Positions 14,319-21,159 of a stretch of DNA of 22,428 bases are shown here, piece by piece. The stretch's first letter is position 1, and the number at the start of each line of letters is the position of its first letter. This DNA comes from Microcaldota archaeon (lineage in GTDB: Archaea; Micrarchaeota; Micrarchaeia; Micrarchaeales; CABMGC01): NCBI GenBank assembly GCA_027449585.1, contig DAIDLJ010000012.1:1-22428 (forward strand), given 5' to 3'. The notes under the pieces are model-generated. The model saw nothing but the letters and a program-made list of their open reading frames with translations, ran no database searches and was not told the DNA's origin. The translations under genes and the position numbers were made by a program.

Positions 14319-15298
14319 GGGCATCTAGATACACTATTTTCATGTACGGCGCAATAATAGGAGTGCCGCTGCTGATGATGCTAACCGTTGTTGGGCTTCT
14401 TGAGAACAATCCTTATGCTTACACGGTGCTGCCGGCCCTACTTGGCGTTGCAGCCTCGGTCTTTGCCGCCACAGGATACTTAGAGACATTTGCGCATCGC
14501 AGATATGAGGGTAGCGCTAACAGGCTGGAAGAGGGGATTGCAAGCGCCAGCAAGATGGCGCCTAGAAACACTGGAGGGAAGATTATCACGTTCGTATTGA
14601 AAAGATTCAACAACTCCACCAAAGCGCTTGACAGCGCAACATACAAGGTGAGAGCGACGGAGAGGACTACGGTGCTTGGCGCGCTGCTTGAGATAAAGGA
14701 TTACCAGGATAATACCATCTCCGTGAGGTGCAACTGCAGGATGGGGGTATGCGGCTCGTGCGGGATGGTGGTGAACGGCAAACCGGTCCTTGCATGCGAG
14801 ACTGGAGCATTGAATGCTGCTAAAGATGAGGTGGTGGAGATCTCGCCTATGCTCGGACATCCGCTGCTCAAGGACATGGTTACGGACTTTGATGACTTCT
14901 TTGAGAGACATAAATCGGTTGAACCACATCTTTACAGGGAAGACACTAAGGAAAAGTACGCTGCGAAGAAGGAGTATATGCAGAGCAAAGAGGAGCTTGA
15001 CAAGTTCCTTCCTTACTCATACTGCATAATGTGCGGACTCTGCCTTGACGCCTGCCCGGTAGTTAATTCAAATCCGAACTTCATAGGTCCGCAGGCTCTT
15101 TCGCAGGCATACAGATACCACGCAGACTCAAGAGACCAGAAGGGGAAGAAAAGACTCTTCGACGTAGACAGCATGGATGGCGTGTGGGGATGCGAATTCT
15201 CAGGCTCATGCTCAAAGGCCTGCCCCAAGGGAGTTGATCCGGCAGGCGCAATACAGTTGCTTAAGGGGGACCTCATGAAGAGCCTTCCTGAAAACTAG
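14315..15298 (+). CDS. sdhB: Complex II iron-sulfur subunit with fused N-terminal membrane anchor
   Basis: A 327-residue protein. Residues 90-325 are a standard SdhB/FrdB. The [2Fe-2S] site uses C141, C146, C149 and C161 (CRMGVCGSC...LAC). The two C-terminal clusters use C237, C240, C243 and C247 (CIMCGLCLDACP) with C293, C299 and C303 (C.....C...CPKG), covering [4Fe-4S] and [3Fe-4S] types. Preceding this are about 85 residues absent from ordinary SdhB: two hydrophobic helices at about 6-28 and 35-55, then a basic linker (HRRYEG). The start at 14315 overlaps the SdhC stop (ATGA). The fused helices look like part of a second anchor subunit (SdhD); no separate SdhD gene is present. Confidence 0.93.
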   Translation: MRASRYTIFMYGAIIGVPLLMMLTVVGLLENNPYAYTVLPALLGVAASVFAATGYLETFAHRRYEGSANRLEEGIASASKMAPRNTGGKIITFVLKRFNNSTKALDSATYKVRATERTTVLGALLEIKDYQDNTISVRCNCRMGVCGSCGMVVNGKPVLACETGALNAAKDEVVEISPMLGHPLLKDMVTDFDDFFERHKSVEPHLYREDTKEKYAAKKEYMQSKEELDKFLPYSYCIMCGLCLDACPVVNSNPNFIGPQALSQAYRYHADSRDQKGKKRLFDVDSMDGVWGCEFSGSCSKACPKGVDPAGAIQLLKGDLMKSLPEN

Positions 15299-15303
15299 AT
15301 GAT

Positions 15304-16692
15304 ATGATGCAATACCGCTTGGAGAGAGACGTGCTCGGAGAGGTGAGGGTGCCAAAGGATGCATACTGGGGCCCGGAGACGCAGAGAACCTTGAACAATT
15401 TTGACGTATCGGGAGTAAGGGTTCCGCTTGAAGTGATTTACGCTTATGCAATGCTTAAGAAGGCGGCGGCCAGTGCAAACATGAAGGACGGAAAGCTTGA
15501 CACAAAGACAGGGATTGCCGTAATCAAGGCATGCAACGAGGTTCTCGCGCATAAGCTTGACGACCAGTTCATCATAGACATATTCCAGGCTGGCGCTGGC
15601 ACTTGCACCAACATGAATGTAAATGAAGTCATTGCAAACCGGGCAATAGAGCTTCTTGGAGGAAGGAAGGGGGATTACAGGAAGGTGAATCCGAACGACC
15701 ATGTGAACATGTCCCAGTCAACCAACGACACTATGCCATCGACTACGCACATAGCAACGTATATTGCAGTGCGTGACCTTCTGCTCCCATCGCTAAGAAA
15801 TCTTGAGAAGGCGCTGGATAGAAAAGCAAAAGAGTTCGAGAAGGTGGTAAAGATAGGCAGGACACATCTTCAGGATGCGGTCCCGATGACCCTGGGCCAG
15901 GAATTCTCCGGATACAGATGGTCAGTGACGAGCACGTCTGGAATGCTTATCGACGCACAGAACAGGCTTCTAGAGATTCCAATAGGAGGGACGGCAGTTG
16001 GCACCGGAATAAATGCCAGTGAAAAATATGCAAGATATGCAGTTGCGGAGCTTGGCAGGATAACAGGGGCCGAATTTAGGCTTCCAAGGAGCAGATTTGC
16101 ACTTATGCAGCAAAGGCTTGAGGAGCTTGCAGTGGCGGATGCGCTAAAGGAGGTCGCCGTCGCAATAAACAAGATATCTAGTGATCTTAGGCTGCTAGCC
16201 TCCGGCCCTAGGAGCGCAATAGGCGAGATAGCATTGCCGGATGTAATACCTGGCTCCTCAATAATGCCTGGCAAGATAAATCCGAGCATGCCGGAGATGA
16301 TGAATATGGTCTGCCAGGAGGTGATCGGGAACTGCGCAACAGTCACAGAAGCAGCGCAGGGAGCGCAACTGGAGATAAACGTCTACACTCCAATAATAGT
16401 CTATAACTTGATATTCTCCATAAAGATACTCTCGCGAGGCGTGGATCTCTTCACGGAAAAGTGCATACGTGGGATAAAGGCAAACAAGGCAGTGATCTCT
16501 GAAAAGCTTGAGATGGATCTCTCGCTCTCAACAGCGCTGAGCCCATACATAGGATATGCAAAAGCCTCAGAAGTGGCTAGAAAAGCGTTTCGAGAGAACA
16601 AGAGCATAAAGCAGGTATGCATTGAGATGAAGATACTTGACAAAAAGACGCTGGATCGGATACTGGATCCGCAAAGAGAAGCCGGAAGATGA
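15304..16692 (+). CDS. Fumarase/aspartase-superfamily lyase (aspartate ammonia-lyase or class II fumarase)
   Basis: A 462-residue member of the fumarase/aspartase family, full length. Conserved regions are GAGTCTNMNVNE (97-108), SQSTND (137-142), GRTHLQDAVPMTLGQEF (185-201) and the mobile signature loop GSSIMPGKINPSMPE (317-331). Catalytic S319, K324 and N326 are in place. Several positions follow aspartases rather than FumC: Thr in SQSTND (FumC has SQSSND), DAVPMTLGQEF (FumC DATPLTLGQE), NPSMPEMMN after the loop (FumC NPTQCE), and ATVTEAAQGAQLEINV. By operon context (five bases after sdhB) fumarase would be expected. Both reactions yield or consume fumarate, the substrate shared with the neighbouring complex II. 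It is convergent with ftsY, the two stop codons touching. Confidence 0.85.
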   Translation: MMQYRLERDVLGEVRVPKDAYWGPETQRTLNNFDVSGVRVPLEVIYAYAMLKKAAASANMKDGKLDTKTGIAVIKACNEVLAHKLDDQFIIDIFQAGAGTCTNMNVNEVIANRAIELLGGRKGDYRKVNPNDHVNMSQSTNDTMPSTTHIATYIAVRDLLLPSLRNLEKALDRKAKEFEKVVKIGRTHLQDAVPMTLGQEFSGYRWSVTSTSGMLIDAQNRLLEIPIGGTAVGTGINASEKYARYAVAELGRITGAEFRLPRSRFALMQQRLEELAVADALKEVAVAINKISSDLRLLASGPRSAIGEIALPDVIPGSSIMPGKINPSMPEMMNMVCQEVIGNCATVTEAAQGAQLEINVYTPIIVYNLIFSIKILSRGVDLFTEKCIRGIKANKAVISEKLEMDLSLSTALSPYIGYAKASEVARKAFRENKSIKQVCIEMKILDKKTLDRILDPQREAGR

Positions 16693-18156
16693 TCAGTTGT
16701 TTGGGAGTATGTTGTCCACTATGAATTGGGGATCATAAGGCATTATGTCCGTGTACTTCTCGCCCGTCCCGAAATAGAGTATCGGTATCGTAGTATCACT
16801 GAGTATTGAAAGCGTGTTGCCCCCTTTCGAATCCACGTCTAATTTTGTCAGTATTATGCCATCAAGTGAGACCGCCTCGTTTATCGCCTTCACCTGGTCC
16901 AGAAGGGCATTGCCAGATATGCTCTCGCCTATGAATATCTTCATGTCTGGTGCAGTCACCCTGGCCATCTTCTTGAGCTCCTCTATGAGGCTCTTGTTTG
17001 TTTCCTGCCTTCCTGCGCTGTCTATTAGCACTACCATTATGTTGTGGGCCTTCGCATGCGCTATGGCGTCGAAGGCCACGCTTGCAGGATCCGCACCATA
17101 AGTCCCTTTTATCACATTTATCCCTAGCTTGCCTGCATGATACGCGGTCTGCTCTATGGCTGCGGCCCTGAACGTGTCGCTTGCAGATAGCACGCAGGAT
17201 ATGCCATTTGATAGCAGCATGCTCGCCACTTTTGCCATCGTCGTGGTCTTTCCTGCCCCGTTTGGCCCTACGAAAAGTATCCGGTATGGCAATTGCCCTG
17301 CCGCAGCCTTCTCCTTGACCTTGTCTATTATCTGGATCTTCGACCTGCTAGATAGTACGCCAAGTATCGATTCCCGTATTCCATCGCGTATGTCTGCAGA
17401 TATGTTTCTTGAGCTCACCTCCCGCCCGACAAGATTCCTTCGTATGTTGTCGGTTATCCTCTCCGTTACATCGTAATTGACATCAGACTGCAAAAGGCCC
17501 ATCTTGAGGCTCTCTATGAATGGATCGGCGTCCTTCTCGCTTATCTTTACATGGCCCAAAAACATTCCCTTGATCTTTGTAAAAGTAGATACCTGTGGCT
17601 CTCTCTCGCGCCGATCATGCGCAGTACTTATCTTTGCGCCTTGATGCTGCTCTTTTGGCTGCGAAGCTGCTTGCACATCTTCATGCGCCATAGAAGGCGC
17701 TGGAGCTTTTGCCAAAGCAGGCCCTTCGACCCTTACCTTTGGCGCATTTGAAACGGCTCTTACTTCTGACTTTTGAGAAGGTGCAGTCCCATCCTTCTTA
17801 TCTTGAATGGTGTGTTTTTCCGATTGGTGTGCTTGGACTTTTTCTTCATTGTTTTTGGTATTGATAGGGGCTTCCTTCTGTTTCTCGTGGACTTTGGACT
17901 GCTCGTGGAGATGGACCTGCGGCTCTTCCCTTGGTTTTTCCTTTGGAATTTCCTGGGAAGGTTGTGAAGGCTCCTGAGCAGGTATTTGTTTGGTGGTATC
18001 TTTTGGCCCGGATATGCTATTCTCAACTGGCTTTGGGGCTTGCACCCCATTGATACTTGCCACTTGCTGCTGCTCTGGCTCAAGCGGCTTCTCTTCCTCC
18101 TTTTTTGAGAGCGAATCTATAAAACTAGAAAACTTCTTTTTTAATCCTTCAAACAT
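16693..18156 (-). CDS. ftsY: Signal recognition particle receptor FtsY
   Basis: A 487-residue SRP GTPase. The N-terminus MFEGLKKKFSSFIDSL is a basic amphipathic helix suited to membrane contact. Residues about 20-190 are a low-complexity linker rich in Lys, Glu, Gln, Pro and His. The N domain begins near 191 (TFTKIKGMFLGHVKI). GTPase motifs: G1 GPNGAGKT (297-304), G2 region DTFRAAA (327-333), G3 DSAGRQ (379-384), G4 TKLD (437-440), and the closing FGTGEKYTDI (462-471). It docks the SRP-ribosome complex at the membrane; its RNA partner is encoded at 5014-5280. It is the last gene of the S19e-prefoldin cluster, 12 bases after prefoldin alpha. Confidence 0.97.
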   Translation of the reverse strand: MFEGLKKKFSSFIDSLSKKEEEKPLEPEQQQVASINGVQAPKPVENSISGPKDTTKQIPAQEPSQPSQEIPKEKPREEPQVHLHEQSKVHEKQKEAPINTKNNEEKVQAHQSEKHTIQDKKDGTAPSQKSEVRAVSNAPKVRVEGPALAKAPAPSMAHEDVQAASQPKEQHQGAKISTAHDRREREPQVSTFTKIKGMFLGHVKISEKDADPFIESLKMGLLQSDVNYDVTERITDNIRRNLVGREVSSRNISADIRDGIRESILGVLSSRSKIQIIDKVKEKAAAGQLPYRILFVGPNGAGKTTTMAKVASMLLSNGISCVLSASDTFRAAAIEQTAYHAGKLGINVIKGTYGADPASVAFDAIAHAKAHNIMVVLIDSAGRQETNKSLIEELKKMARVTAPDMKIFIGESISGNALLDQVKAINEAVSLDGIILTKLDVDSKGGNTLSILSDTTIPILYFGTGEKYTDIMPYDPQFIVDNILPNN

Positions 18157-18168
18157 TAGGATTACCCG

Positions 18169-18633
18169 TTACCCTTTCGCCGCTGCCTGCTGCTGATACT
18201 GCAGCGAGTTCATCTTGTACTGCACGTCGAGCAGTTCCTTTTCTACCTGTTTCTTCTCCGACTGGAGCCTGCTAAGCATCTCGATGCCCCTCTTCTCGTT
18301 CTCCCTAAGAAATTTCAGCGCATCTTCGACAGATTTCTCGATCATGTAACCGCCGCCTATGTACGTTATTATCCTGTCTGCCTTGCCAACCTTCGCTGAC
18401 AGGTATGCTCCGCCCTCTCCGCCTATCATTATGTTGGATCCCTCCATTGACTTTGATCTCTCGAGCATCTCGATGTTCCTTTGCAGAGAGGAATTTGCAA
18501 GGTTATAAGTGGCGATATTGTTCTCGAGGTTTTCGTACTGCTGGCCGTAAAGGCTCTGGAGGTACCTAAGCTGCATGAAGATCTCATTGAGATCCTGCGT
18601 CTTTTTAGGCTGCGGTTCTGGCATTTCAAGCAC
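18169..18633 (-). CDS. pfdA: Prefoldin subunit alpha
   Basis: About 154 residues from a GTG at 18633, or 151 from the ATG at 18624. It has two long coiled-coil helices (about 12-60 and 100-145) flanking the beta-hairpin region SNIMIGGEGGAYLSAKVG and ITYIGGGYMIEKS, the prefoldin alpha signature with the glycine-rich turn. Prefoldin alpha2-beta4 hands unfolded proteins to the thermosome. It lies between aIF6 and ftsY, as in many archaea. A TATA-like element at 18656-18663 in the 39-bp gap suggests a second, internal promoter of the cluster. The start is uncertain among TTG 18636, GTG 18633 and ATG 18624. Confidence 0.92.
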   Translation of the reverse strand: MLEMPEPQPKKTQDLNEIFMQLRYLQSLYGQQYENLENNIATYNLANSSLQRNIEMLERSKSMEGSNIMIGGEGGAYLSAKVGKADRIITYIGGGYMIEKSVEDALKFLRENEKRGIEMLSRLQSEKKQVEKELLDVQYKMNSLQYQQQAAAKG

Positions 18634-18655
18634 CAATACGATATCTATTTAGCAT

Positions 18656-18663
18656 AATATAAA
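18656..18663 (-). promoter_or_regulatory. Possible internal TATA box before prefoldin alpha
   Basis: TTTATATT on the minus strand is centred about 26 bases before the GTG at 18633. It lies in the longest gap of the seven-gene cluster, so it may drive pfdA-ftsY separately. Confidence 0.4.
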
Positions 18664-18672
18664 ATGGTATGA

Positions 18673-19338
18673 TTATATGTCAAGGCCATCGGTTATCCTC
18701 ACAAGCTCAAAGCCGGTTGTCTGCCCTCCAACGACAACTCCCTTTGAGTTGGCTATCGCGCACAGGCCTATGCTTGATGAGCCGGTGTTGGCGGTTGACT
18801 GGGACACGCTGGCGATTTTTCCCTTGACAAATTCCACATCTGCATCTGAGGCGGTGTTGTTGAGCACAATCCCCTTGTTTGTGAGGATATTGTTTGCCCC
18901 TACCGTATCAAAATCGCCTATCTGCATCTTTACGGTCTCCACGCCCAGCACGTCAGAGATCCTCTCCTGCTCTATGTGGCTGAATTCTTTGTTGACGAAT
19001 GCAATCTTGTCGTTTGCTAGTATGTTGTTCCTCAGTGCATTGAGGCTTGTGTGCATCGTATCCACTGTCAGCTCCGGGAATGCCTCCCTTAGCCGTGAGA
19101 TCTCCCTTGCATCAGTCATCTCCGGTAGCATTATGCCCTTAGAGTTTGCAACCGCATACACACCTATGAGCCCCGAGCCGTCTATTGACATCTGGTGACT
19201 CTTGACTTGGAGGGCCTCCTCAATTATGCTTCGCTCGGTGTGAGTCGAATTACTTGTGATCAGTATGAAAGAATCAGTCGCAATTCCGAATGCGCCTATG
19301 TAGCTGTTGTTTCCTATCGTGGCTTTTGCTGTTCCCAT
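18673..19338 (-). CDS. eif6: Translation/ribosome anti-association factor aIF6
   Basis: A 221-residue aIF6 of normal length, built of five similar beta-beta-alpha repeats (pentein). Repeat landmarks are SYIGAFGIATDSFILI, LIGVYAVANSKGIMLP, GANNILTNKGIVLN and IGLCAIANSKGVVVGGQTT. It binds the large subunit (near L14e/L24e and the sarcin-ricin loop) and blocks premature joining of subunits. It lies 21 bases after L31e in the minus-strand cluster. The large-subunit protein LX often found next to aIF6 in archaea is absent here. Confidence 0.96.
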   Translation of the reverse strand: MGTAKATIGNNSYIGAFGIATDSFILITSNSTHTERSIIEEALQVKSHQMSIDGSGLIGVYAVANSKGIMLPEMTDAREISRLREAFPELTVDTMHTSLNALRNNILANDKIAFVNKEFSHIEQERISDVLGVETVKMQIGDFDTVGANNILTNKGIVLNNTASDADVEFVKGKIASVSQSTANTGSSSIGLCAIANSKGVVVGGQTTGFELVRITDGLDI

Positions 19339-19359
19339 TATGCAGTACCTTGGGCGCTT

Positions 19360-19818
19360 TTACTGGCTCGGACCTGGCTGCTGGTTGCCCTGGGGTGTTT
19401 GCTTCTTGGCCTCTTTCTTAGGCCTCTCGGCCGGCTTTGAAACAGATTCCTTTGCCTCAGGCTTTGGAGTTGCAGCCGCCTTTGCCTTAGGCTGCTCTTT
19501 CTTCTGAGCGGCTTTGGCTGCAGGCCTTGCGGCAACATCCTTTGGCACTTCCTGCCTTGCGGCCATCTGCCCTGGCGCTAGTTTTGCGTTTAGTATATCT
19601 CCGTTCTTGGTTACCTCTATCTTGACCTTGCTGCCTCCCTTCACCACCCTGCTCATCATGAAGTCGTTAAGTGCAGGATCGATGCTGACAAGCTCTGGTG
19701 AGGACTTGCTAAATCTTGCTACGTGAGCCCTGAGGTGATCTGACGCCTTATACCTCTTCTTAGTCTCTTTGAACCCGGCCAGCACTCCTTTGAAACGTAT
19801 TGTTAATGTAGTTACCAT
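19360..19818 (-). CDS. rpl31e: Ribosomal protein L31e with long low-complexity C-terminal tail
   Basis: A 152-residue protein whose first 80 or so residues are L31e: TLTIRFKGV strand, KETKKRYKASDHLRAHVARF helix (the RAxxAVRxIRxF helix), VSIDPALNDFM (V.ID..LN..I) and SKVKIEVTKNGDILNAKL. L31e lines the exit of the nascent-peptide tunnel, close to the SRP docking site. The remaining 70 residues are Ala, Lys, Pro, Glu and Gln rich and carry no fold; ordinary archaeal L31e stops at about 80-95 residues. It starts four bases after L39e. The tail has the same base composition and strand as the body, with no frameshift visible. Confidence 0.88.
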   Translation of the reverse strand: MVTTLTIRFKGVLAGFKETKKRYKASDHLRAHVARFSKSSPELVSIDPALNDFMMSRVVKGGSKVKIEVTKNGDILNAKLAPGQMAARQEVPKDVAARPAAKAAQKKEQPKAKAAATPKPEAKESVSKPAERPKKEAKKQTPQGNQQPGPSQ

Positions 19819-19822
19819 AAAA

Positions 19823-19981
19823 TCATGCCTTTAATCTTAGCTTTCTCCTTCGCCAGTCCCTCTGGAACTTGTTGTACTGTATCCTCCTGTGCGTCTTGAC
19901 CACTGCCATGACTGGCATTCTCCTGTTCTGCTTGCGTTTCTTTGCAAGCCTCATCTTCAACTTCTGTGATTTTTTGCTCAT
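19823..19981 (-). CDS. rpl39e: Ribosomal protein L39e
   Basis: A 52-residue very basic protein. MSKKSQKLKMRLAKKRKQNRR, then VMAVVKTHRRIQYNKFQRDWRRRKL, match the L39e pattern of K.RLAK..KQNR.....V..KT and R.WRR.KL. It threads the peptide exit tunnel of the large subunit. The start at 19981 gives the family length; ATG 19987 would add two residues. It begins 13 bases after the PDCD5 stop and is followed at once by L31e. Confidence 0.95.
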   Translation of the reverse strand: MSKKSQKLKMRLAKKRKQNRRMPVMAVVKTHRRIQYNKFQRDWRRRKLRLKA

Positions 19982-19994
19982 ATACATGCGCCTT

Positions 19995-20297
19995 TCATTT
20001 GTGCTTGAATTCAATGGTCGACTCCTTCTTGTATGTCAACCTTCCAAGTATCTGCTTTAGCTGCTCTTCGTTTATCTGTCCGGATATTCCCTGGTTCTGT
20101 GCCGTTGCGAGCAGCATGTTGACGAGCTGCGAATACAGCTCAAAGTTTGCTACCCTCACGTTCATAAGGCGCTCATATGCGCCGATGGTGAGGTACTTCT
20201 TTATTGCCATCCTTTTCTGCTGCTCTGCCTGTAGTGCCCGCATCCTCTGCTGCAGGGCCTTCTGCCTCTCAGCTTCGGCATCCTCTGGTTGTGCCAA
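19995..20297 (-). CDS. PDCD5/TFAR19-family DNA-binding protein
   Basis: A 100-residue helical protein. It has a charged N-terminal coiled region (AERQKALQQRMRALQAEQQKR), then the PDCD5 core IKKYLTIGAYERLMNVRVANFELYSQLVNMLL and ISGQINEEQLKQIL. The archaeal members are small DNA-binding proteins of uncertain role, regularly placed behind S19e. The start is a TTG at 20297, one base after the S19e stop codon; no ATG is available upstream, and the encoded MAQPEDAEAERQ is a normal N-terminus. Confidence 0.93.
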   Translation of the reverse strand: MAQPEDAEAERQKALQQRMRALQAEQQKRMAIKKYLTIGAYERLMNVRVANFELYSQLVNMLLATAQNQGISGQINEEQLKQILGRLTYKKESTIEFKHK

Positions 20298-20298
20298 T

Positions 20299-20715
20299 TC
20301 AAGCGCCCTTGATTATGTCGTTTGATAGCTTGTCAAGAAAAGACTTGCCTGCTGGCGAGATCATTCTTCCCTGCTTTGTGGTCTTCACGTATCCCTTCTT
20401 TTCAAGCGCGTCAAAAGCGTCCTTTATTATGCTGCCGCCGGCCCTTGCATGGTGATGCCTGTGAACTACGTGCTGCTTCTTTGATCCGTACTTTGTCCTG
20501 AGCTTTGATATCCCTATCGGCCCCTTTAGGTACACCTGCCTAAGTATCGATGCGCACCTGAAATAGAAGAAGTCCTCGCTTGCCGGGACCCTCTCCCTTC
20601 CTGCGCTGGTCTTCACGAAGGCCACGTATCCGGGCTTTTGAATGCCGGACTCCTTTAGCTTTGATGAAGCTAGCGTTATCAGCTTTTGCGCATCCACTTC
20701 GAATACATTTGCCAT
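20299..20715 (-). CDS. rps19e: Ribosomal protein S19e
   Basis: A 138-residue S19e. Landmarks are VFEVDAQKLI at the N-terminus, PGYVAFVKTSAGRERVP, DFFYFRCASILRQVYLKGPIGISKLRTKYG, HHHARAGGSIIKDAFDALEKKGYVK and GRMISPAGKSFLDKL, all typical of the winged-helix S19e family. It functions in head assembly of the small subunit. It is the first gene of the seven-gene minus-strand cluster, with a TATA box placed for a leaderless start. Confidence 0.96.
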   Translation of the reverse strand: MANVFEVDAQKLITLASSKLKESGIQKPGYVAFVKTSAGRERVPASEDFFYFRCASILRQVYLKGPIGISKLRTKYGSKKQHVVHRHHHARAGGSIIKDAFDALEKKGYVKTTKQGRMISPAGKSFLDKLSNDIIKGA

Positions 20716-20736
20716 ACATTAACGCCTCTAGAATGT

Positions 20737-20746
20737 GTATAATTTA
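20737..20746 (-). promoter_or_regulatory. TATA box of the S19e-FtsY cluster
   Basis: TAAATTATAC on the minus strand is centred about 26 bases before the S19e ATG. The rest of the 177-bp gap 20716-20892 is A/T rich and holds the divergent promoter of RpoL; no gene is visible in it. Confidence 0.55.
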
Positions 20747-20892
20747 CGGTAGTATATCATTAGTTAAATTTATAATGATTGCTATGGTCATGAAGACGGC
20801 ATTTTCCATGCCAATGGCAAAGTATATGAGCCTTTTTGTTCAATGATATTGTGCTTATTCAGGCCCGCTAGACGCAGGACTGGTGTATTTCA

Positions 20893-21159
20893 ATGAAACT
20901 GAACTTTATAGAGGACGAGGCCAAGAGCCTCATAGTGGAATTCGAGGACGCGGACAGGAGCATACCCGAAATGATAAAGAGCAAGCTTCTTGAGAACAAG
21001 GACGTTGACTTCGTTGGAGTTGTAAAGGAGCACCCAGACATAGCAAAACCAAGGCTGATAGTCAAGTCGAGCAAGAATGCACGGGCGCTAGTGCTCAAGG
21101 CAGTTGAGGAGCTTGAAGACGACATGAAGTCGCTCATTGCAAGTCTCCCTAAGAAATAG
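20893..21159 (+). CDS. rpoL: DNA-directed RNA polymerase subunit L (Rpb11-like)
   Basis: An 88-residue protein of normal length. It shows the RpoL pattern: a leading strand (LNFIEDEAKSLIVEFE), the D..SIPEMIKSKLLENKDVDFVG helix corresponding to the H(S/T)...LL....V segment, VKEHPDIAKPRLIVK (the Y..PHP....L.V strand) and a long C-terminal helix. It dimerises with RpoD to seed RNA polymerase assembly. A GGTG ribosome binding site at 20882-20885 lies seven bases before the ATG, so unlike most first genes here it has a leader. It ends directly against the stop codon of the convergent glycosyltransferase. Confidence 0.9.
   Translation: MKLNFIEDEAKSLIVEFEDADRSIPEMIKSKLLENKDVDFVGVVKEHPDIAKPRLIVKSSKNARALVLKAVEELEDDMKSLIASLPKK

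Noticed and set aside
15870..16346. A 158-codon minus-strand open frame
   Set aside because: It is antisense to the most conserved part of the fumarase/aspartase-family lyase, including the GSSIMPGK loop.
17773..17967. Plus-strand open frame with a hydrophobic Phe/Leu-rich peptide, as a small membrane protein
   Set aside because: It is the antisense of the Lys/Glu-rich linker of FtsY; the hydrophobicity follows from complementing Lys/Glu codons. No promoter or ribosome binding site.
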